Shown: positions 61,054-64,000 of the stretch, piece after piece
Numbering within the stretch: position 1 is the stretch's first letter
Layout: the number at the start of each line of letters is the position of its first letter
Position numbers and translations under genes: made by a program
Notes under the pieces: generated by a model
Databases searched by the model: none
Told to the model about the DNA's origin: nothing
What the model saw: only the letters and a program-made list of their open reading frames with translations
Source: Arthrobacter sp. JZ12
GTDB lineage: Bacteria; Actinomycetota; Actinomycetes; Actinomycetales; Micrococcaceae
Assembly: GCF_035189165.1 (NCBI RefSeq)
Contig: NZ_CP045246.1
Coordinates: 2,046,001 to 2,110,000, forward strand
Direction: 5' to 3'
Length of the DNA stretch: 64,000 bases

Positions 61054-62769
61054 TCAGGTGCGCAGGATTCGCACTTCCCACGGGCGAAGGTGCGGCGGGA
61101 GATCCGGGGACGCGCCGTCGTCGTAGTTTCCCAGCACCAGCTCGCCGCTACCCAGCTCCGGCGGCACCGGCAGATCCTTTCCAGAGACGTTGCCGAGAAC
61201 CAGGAGTGTCGCACCCTGCCAGTTGCGCGTGAAGGCGTAGAGCGAGGGATGGTCCTCGGCCAGCATGGAGAAGTCCCCCAGCCGCACGGTCTCGTCCTTG
61301 TGCCGCAGCTCGATCAAGCGCTGGTAGAAGCGGAAGACAGACTTGTCGGCCGAGCGGTCCGACTCGGCGTTCACCTCGCGATAGTTGGGATTGACCGCAA
61401 TCCAGGGCGCACCGGTGGTGAACCCGGCGTGCTCCTCGGCACTCCACTGGACTGGCGTGCGGGCGTTGTCCCTGCTCATGACGCGGAGGTTGCGCAGCAC
61501 CTCTTCGGGATCGTGGCCCAGTAGGCCGGTTGCCTCGTAGTAGTGGTTGATTGACTCGATGTCGCGGAAATCCTCAATCGCGTCGAAGGGCACATTCGTC
61601 ATGCCGATCTCTTCGCCCTGGTACACGTAGGGAGTGCCTCGGTGCAGGTGCAGGATCGCGGCCCAGAGGGTCGCGGATTCGTACCGGTACTGCTGATCGT
61701 CGCCGAACCGGGACACGAGGCGCGGCTGATCGTGGTTGTTGAGGTAGAGACTGTTCCAGCCGGTCTTGGCAAGGCCCTTCTGCCAGCGGTTCCAGGAGGT
61801 CTTGAGGTCGCGGAGGTCCAGCCCCTTGTAGTCCCACTTGCCGCCGGGCCCGTGATCAAGTCCCACGTGTTCGAACTGGAAGACCATGTCCACTTCCCGG
61901 CGGGCGGGATCCGTGAAGAGTTTGGCCTCGTCGATGGTTACGCCCGGCATCTCACCGACCGTGATGAGATCCCCTTTACGGCCTTCGAACACTTCCCGGT
62001 GCATCTCCTGCAGGTACTCGTGGATCCGCGGGCCCGAGACGAAGTACTGTGTGCCGTCTCCCCAGAGCTTCCCCGGCGGAACCGGCCCATCGTGCAGCGC
62101 CGGATCCTTGGAGATGAAGTTGATGACGTCCATCCGGAAGCCGTCAACGCCCCGGTCGAGCCACCACGTCATCATCTCGTAGACGGCGCTGCGGACCTCC
62201 GGATTCTCCCAGTTCAGGTCAGGCTGCTCCGGCGCGAAGAGGTGGAGGTAGTACTGGTTGGTGTTCGGATCCAGCGTCCACGCCGGGCCGCTGAACGCCG
62301 ATCCCCAGTTATTCGGCTCCGCGCCCTTTTCACCCGGTTCGAAGCCCTCCCGCGCGTCCCGCCACCAGTACCAGTCCCGCTTGGGGTTGGTGGTGGACGA
62401 CGCCGATTCCCGGAACCAGGGGTGGTCGCTGGAGGTGTGGTTGACCACGAGGTCCATGACGAGCTTCATGCCGCGGCTGTGGACGCCCGCGAGCAGCTCG
62501 TCGAACTGCTCGAGCGTTCCGAAGGTCGGGTCGATCTGCCGGTAGTCGCTGATGTCGTAGCCGTTGTCGTGCTGAGGCGAGGAGTAGATGGGCGAGAGCC
62601 ACAGAACGTCGACGCCGAGGTCGGCCAGGTGGTCGAGCCTGTTGATGATGCCGCCAAGGTCGCCGACTCCGTCGCCGTCGGAATCAGCGAAACTGCGGGG
62701 GTAGATCTGGTAGACCACCGCGCTGGTCCACCATGGCGGCTGTTCTCTGAGGGTGTCCTGCTCGCTCAT
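61054..62769 (-). CDS. Alpha-glucosidase, GH13 family (oligo-1,6-glucosidase type)
   Basis: A 571-residue cytoplasmic glycoside hydrolase splitting terminal alpha-glucosyl units from maltose, isomaltose or sucrose-type sugars. The GH13 regions are clear: DLVVNHTSSDHPWF, GFRMDVINF (catalytic Asp), TVGEMPGV (catalytic Glu) and LNNHDQPR (transition-state Asp), with YQIYPRSFADSDGDGVGDL near the start. No signal peptide. Stands alone; no sugar transporter or regulator lies nearby in the window. Confidence 0.95.
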   Translation of the reverse strand: MSEQDTLREQPPWWTSAVVYQIYPRSFADSDGDGVGDLGGIINRLDHLADLGVDVLWLSPIYSSPQHDNGYDISDYRQIDPTFGTLEQFDELLAGVHSRGMKLVMDLVVNHTSSDHPWFRESASSTTNPKRDWYWWRDAREGFEPGEKGAEPNNWGSAFSGPAWTLDPNTNQYYLHLFAPEQPDLNWENPEVRSAVYEMMTWWLDRGVDGFRMDVINFISKDPALHDGPVPPGKLWGDGTQYFVSGPRIHEYLQEMHREVFEGRKGDLITVGEMPGVTIDEAKLFTDPARREVDMVFQFEHVGLDHGPGGKWDYKGLDLRDLKTSWNRWQKGLAKTGWNSLYLNNHDQPRLVSRFGDDQQYRYESATLWAAILHLHRGTPYVYQGEEIGMTNVPFDAIEDFRDIESINHYYEATGLLGHDPEEVLRNLRVMSRDNARTPVQWSAEEHAGFTTGAPWIAVNPNYREVNAESDRSADKSVFRFYQRLIELRHKDETVRLGDFSMLAEDHPSLYAFTRNWQGATLLVLGNVSGKDLPVPPELGSGELVLGNYDDGASPDLPPHLRPWEVRILRT

Positions 62770-62819
62770 GTGGTTGATCCTCTCATCCGCCCGAGACTAC
62801 CCACCTCTGAGCTACCTGA

Positions 62820-63035
62820 CTACCGGCCCTCGTTCCGCCTGGTCAGCCCGACAATGAGGAAGACCAGCCCCAGCGCCAGGGGCAGCAGTGTGTACAACGT
62901 GTGGGTTCCGCCCAGGTAGCCCATGATGATGATGTAGATGAACGTCGCGATCACCAGGACCAGGCCGGACGCTATCAGGACCCGGCCACGGTTGGGCGGC
63001 GGTAGCGGCGGAAGCCACGAGGGACGGTCATTCAT
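62820..63035 (-). CDS. Small two-helix membrane protein
   Basis: A 71-residue protein with a Pro-rich start (MNDRPSWLPPLPPPNRGR) and two hydrophobic segments (VLIASGLVLVIATFIYIIIMG and LYTLLPLALGLVFLIVGL), ending in a basic tail. I do not recognise a function. ATG at 63035 is preferred over a GTG five codons earlier; neither has a strong ribosome site. It lies 50 nt before the alpha-glucosidase start on the same strand. Confidence 0.68.
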   Translation of the reverse strand: MNDRPSWLPPLPPPNRGRVLIASGLVLVIATFIYIIIMGYLGGTHTLYTLLPLALGLVFLIVGLTRRNEGR

Positions 63036-63144
63036 CCAGCTCACACGCACAGTCTACGTTCGCAGCTGCACGCCGCGACCCCGGCTCAATCGCATTGTGC
63101 CCACTCGCTTACCCGCGCCTCCCAGTGCTGCTCGGGCGGGAATC

Positions 63145-64000
63145 TCAGCGGAAAATGTTGAACGATCCCCAGCCGGAGCCCACGATCGAACTCGCACCCC
63201 ACCTGCCGCGGGCGAACGGGTAGTAGGCGAGCCGGCCATCGGTCAGGCGGGTCAGTACGCCTTGGGTTCCGGTCCTCGCGAAGCCCGGCAGGTCCGTCAT
63301 CGAGTTGATACCCTGCCAGCCGCTTCCGACGGTCCGGCGAGACTCGTTCACGAAGCCGCCGGCGCCATTTGAGCGGTACTGAATCAGAGCTCCGTCGGAC
63401 CGCTTTGCAATCAGGTCCATGCGGGCGTCGCCGTCGAAATCGGTCATGGTGAGGTACAGGCCCTGCCAACCCGATCCGATGGACGTCCGGGGGCTGAGCG
63501 TGCTGCCGGCCGGGTTGGGATAGTGCCAGAGCCGGCCGCTCCCGTCGGTTGCGACGATCCCGGGATAGGCATCACCGCCGCGCCACTTCCCTACAGTGAT
63601 AAAGTAGTTGCCCCATCCGGTTCCGAGAGTTCGTGCGGGAAGGAATCCGCCGTTGCCTTTGCCGATGTAGAGGGACAGTCGCCCGTCCTTCCACTGAGCC
63701 ACCAGATCCGGCACGCGGTCCTGGTTCCAATCGGTTACGACTCCGCTTTTCAATGACGACCAACCGCTGCCGATCTTCAACCGCGGGAGGAACCGTCCGC
63801 GGGCATTGGAGCGGTAGTTCCAGAGCGTGCCGGCCGAATCAGCGGCAACGACGTCAGCTTCGCTGCGCAGCGAGGGTGAGAAACCCGTCGCCGCAGCGGC
63901 AACGGCCGCATTTGCATCCACCAGACCGGTGCCGCATCCGCCGAAGCAGCTGCCCGGGAGCGGGCGGGCGGTGTTCCGGAGCAGCTGCTCCACCTGCGCC
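63145..64000 (-). CDS. Subtilisin-family (S8) serine protease with repeat domain, C-terminal part only
   Basis: The gene enters from beyond the window end; only its last 284 or so codons are seen. The visible start, LLRNTARPLPGSCFGGCGTGLVDANAAVAA, is the typical end of an actinobacterial S8 protease catalytic domain. After it come about five repeats of ~48 residues, each ending in GSGW or GTGW and containing a D.N.D.. or DFDGDARMDLI calcium-type loop, like FG-GAP/VCBS or tachylectin-type beta-propeller repeats. It is probably secreted, but the signal and active-site residues lie outside. The stop is at 63145-63147. Confidence 0.85.
   Translation of the reverse strand, partial: AQVEQLLRNTARPLPGSCFGGCGTGLVDANAAVAAAATGFSPSLRSEADVVAADSAGTLWNYRSNARGRFLPRLKIGSGWSSLKSGVVTDWNQDRVPDLVAQWKDGRLSLYIGKGNGGFLPARTLGTGWGNYFITVGKWRGGDAYPGIVATDGSGRLWHYPNPAGSTLSPRTSIGSGWQGLYLTMTDFDGDARMDLIAKRSDGALIQYRSNGAGGFVNESRRTVGSGWQGINSMTDLPGFARTGTQGVLTRLTDGRLAYYPFARGRWGASSIVGSGWGSFNIFR

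Overview
The window is a gene-dense, high-GC stretch with GTG and TTG starts and many ATGA/GTGA gene overlaps. Gene content and order point to a free-living actinobacterium, most likely Micrococcaceae and Arthrobacter-like. Markers are the argS-lysA-hom-thrC-thrB-rho-prfA-prmC-tsaC run, a fused kgd/odhA 2-oxoglutarate dehydrogenase, the sigma-R/H and zinc anti-sigma pair next to aroA-rsgA, a SAM-IV riboswitch, GuaB1, and a 24-residue bL37-type ribosomal protein. I see no insertion sequence, prophage, CRISPR array or replication origin. This looks like chromosomal backbone with some accessory genes.

Layout. 1-4.9 kb: surface polysaccharide genes (a CapD/WbpM-type membrane nucleotide-sugar dehydratase facing away from two GlfT-like family 2 glycosyltransferases and an epimerase). 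4.9-16.8 kb, minus strand: arginyl-tRNA synthetase, lysine and threonine biosynthesis, Rho, RF1, its methylase PrmC and the tRNA t6A enzyme TsaC. A 13-bp-period repeat lies in the thrB-rho gap and a nested hairpin in the rho-prfA gap. 17-19.8 kb: a three-gene flavin electron-transfer module (FMN-binding lipoprotein, ApbE flavin transferase, NqrB/RnfD-ferredoxin reductase fusion). 19.9-30.5 kb: tRNA-Arg(CCG), a DinB-like protein, a WYL regulator, HrpA, a HIT protein, an alcohol dehydrogenase, a sulfurtransferase, a PhoD phosphatase and a metallo-beta-lactamase-fold hydrolase.

30.5-33.8 kb: zinc uptake, with Zur next to znuA-znuC-znuB and a 13-bp palindrome upstream of znuA. 33.9-39.4 kb: a small membrane protein, a nitroreductase, two CNNM/CorC-type transporters and GuaB1. 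39.7-46.8 kb: Kgd, a degenerate SGNH protein, a DUF4097-PadR pair behind a large inverted repeat, and a quinone oxidoreductase-like protein. 47-52.9 kb: bL37, the sigH-rsrA redox stress switch with a perfect GGAAT-N18-GTT promoter, a DoxX protein, aroA, rsgA, a cold-shock protein and HisN.

52.9-55.6 kb: a SAM-IV riboswitch before a cysteine-desulfurase-like enzyme, a methyltransferase behind a hexanucleotide repeat, and a small acidic protein. 55.7-59.8 kb: one tight manganese operon (binding lipoprotein, ATPase, permease, MntR-like repressor) that runs directly into two CrcB/Fluc fluoride channel genes, with an MntR-type operator over the first start codon. 59.9-64 kb: a YbdK-like carboxylate-amine ligase, a GH13 alpha-glucosidase, a small membrane protein and the C-terminal half of a subtilisin-family protease with a repeat domain, cut by the window end.

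Most genes are ordinary. The best second looks are the 13-bp repeat ahead of rho, the flavinylation module, the coupling of fluoride channels to manganese control, the operator/inverted-repeat sites, and the structured rho-prfA gap.
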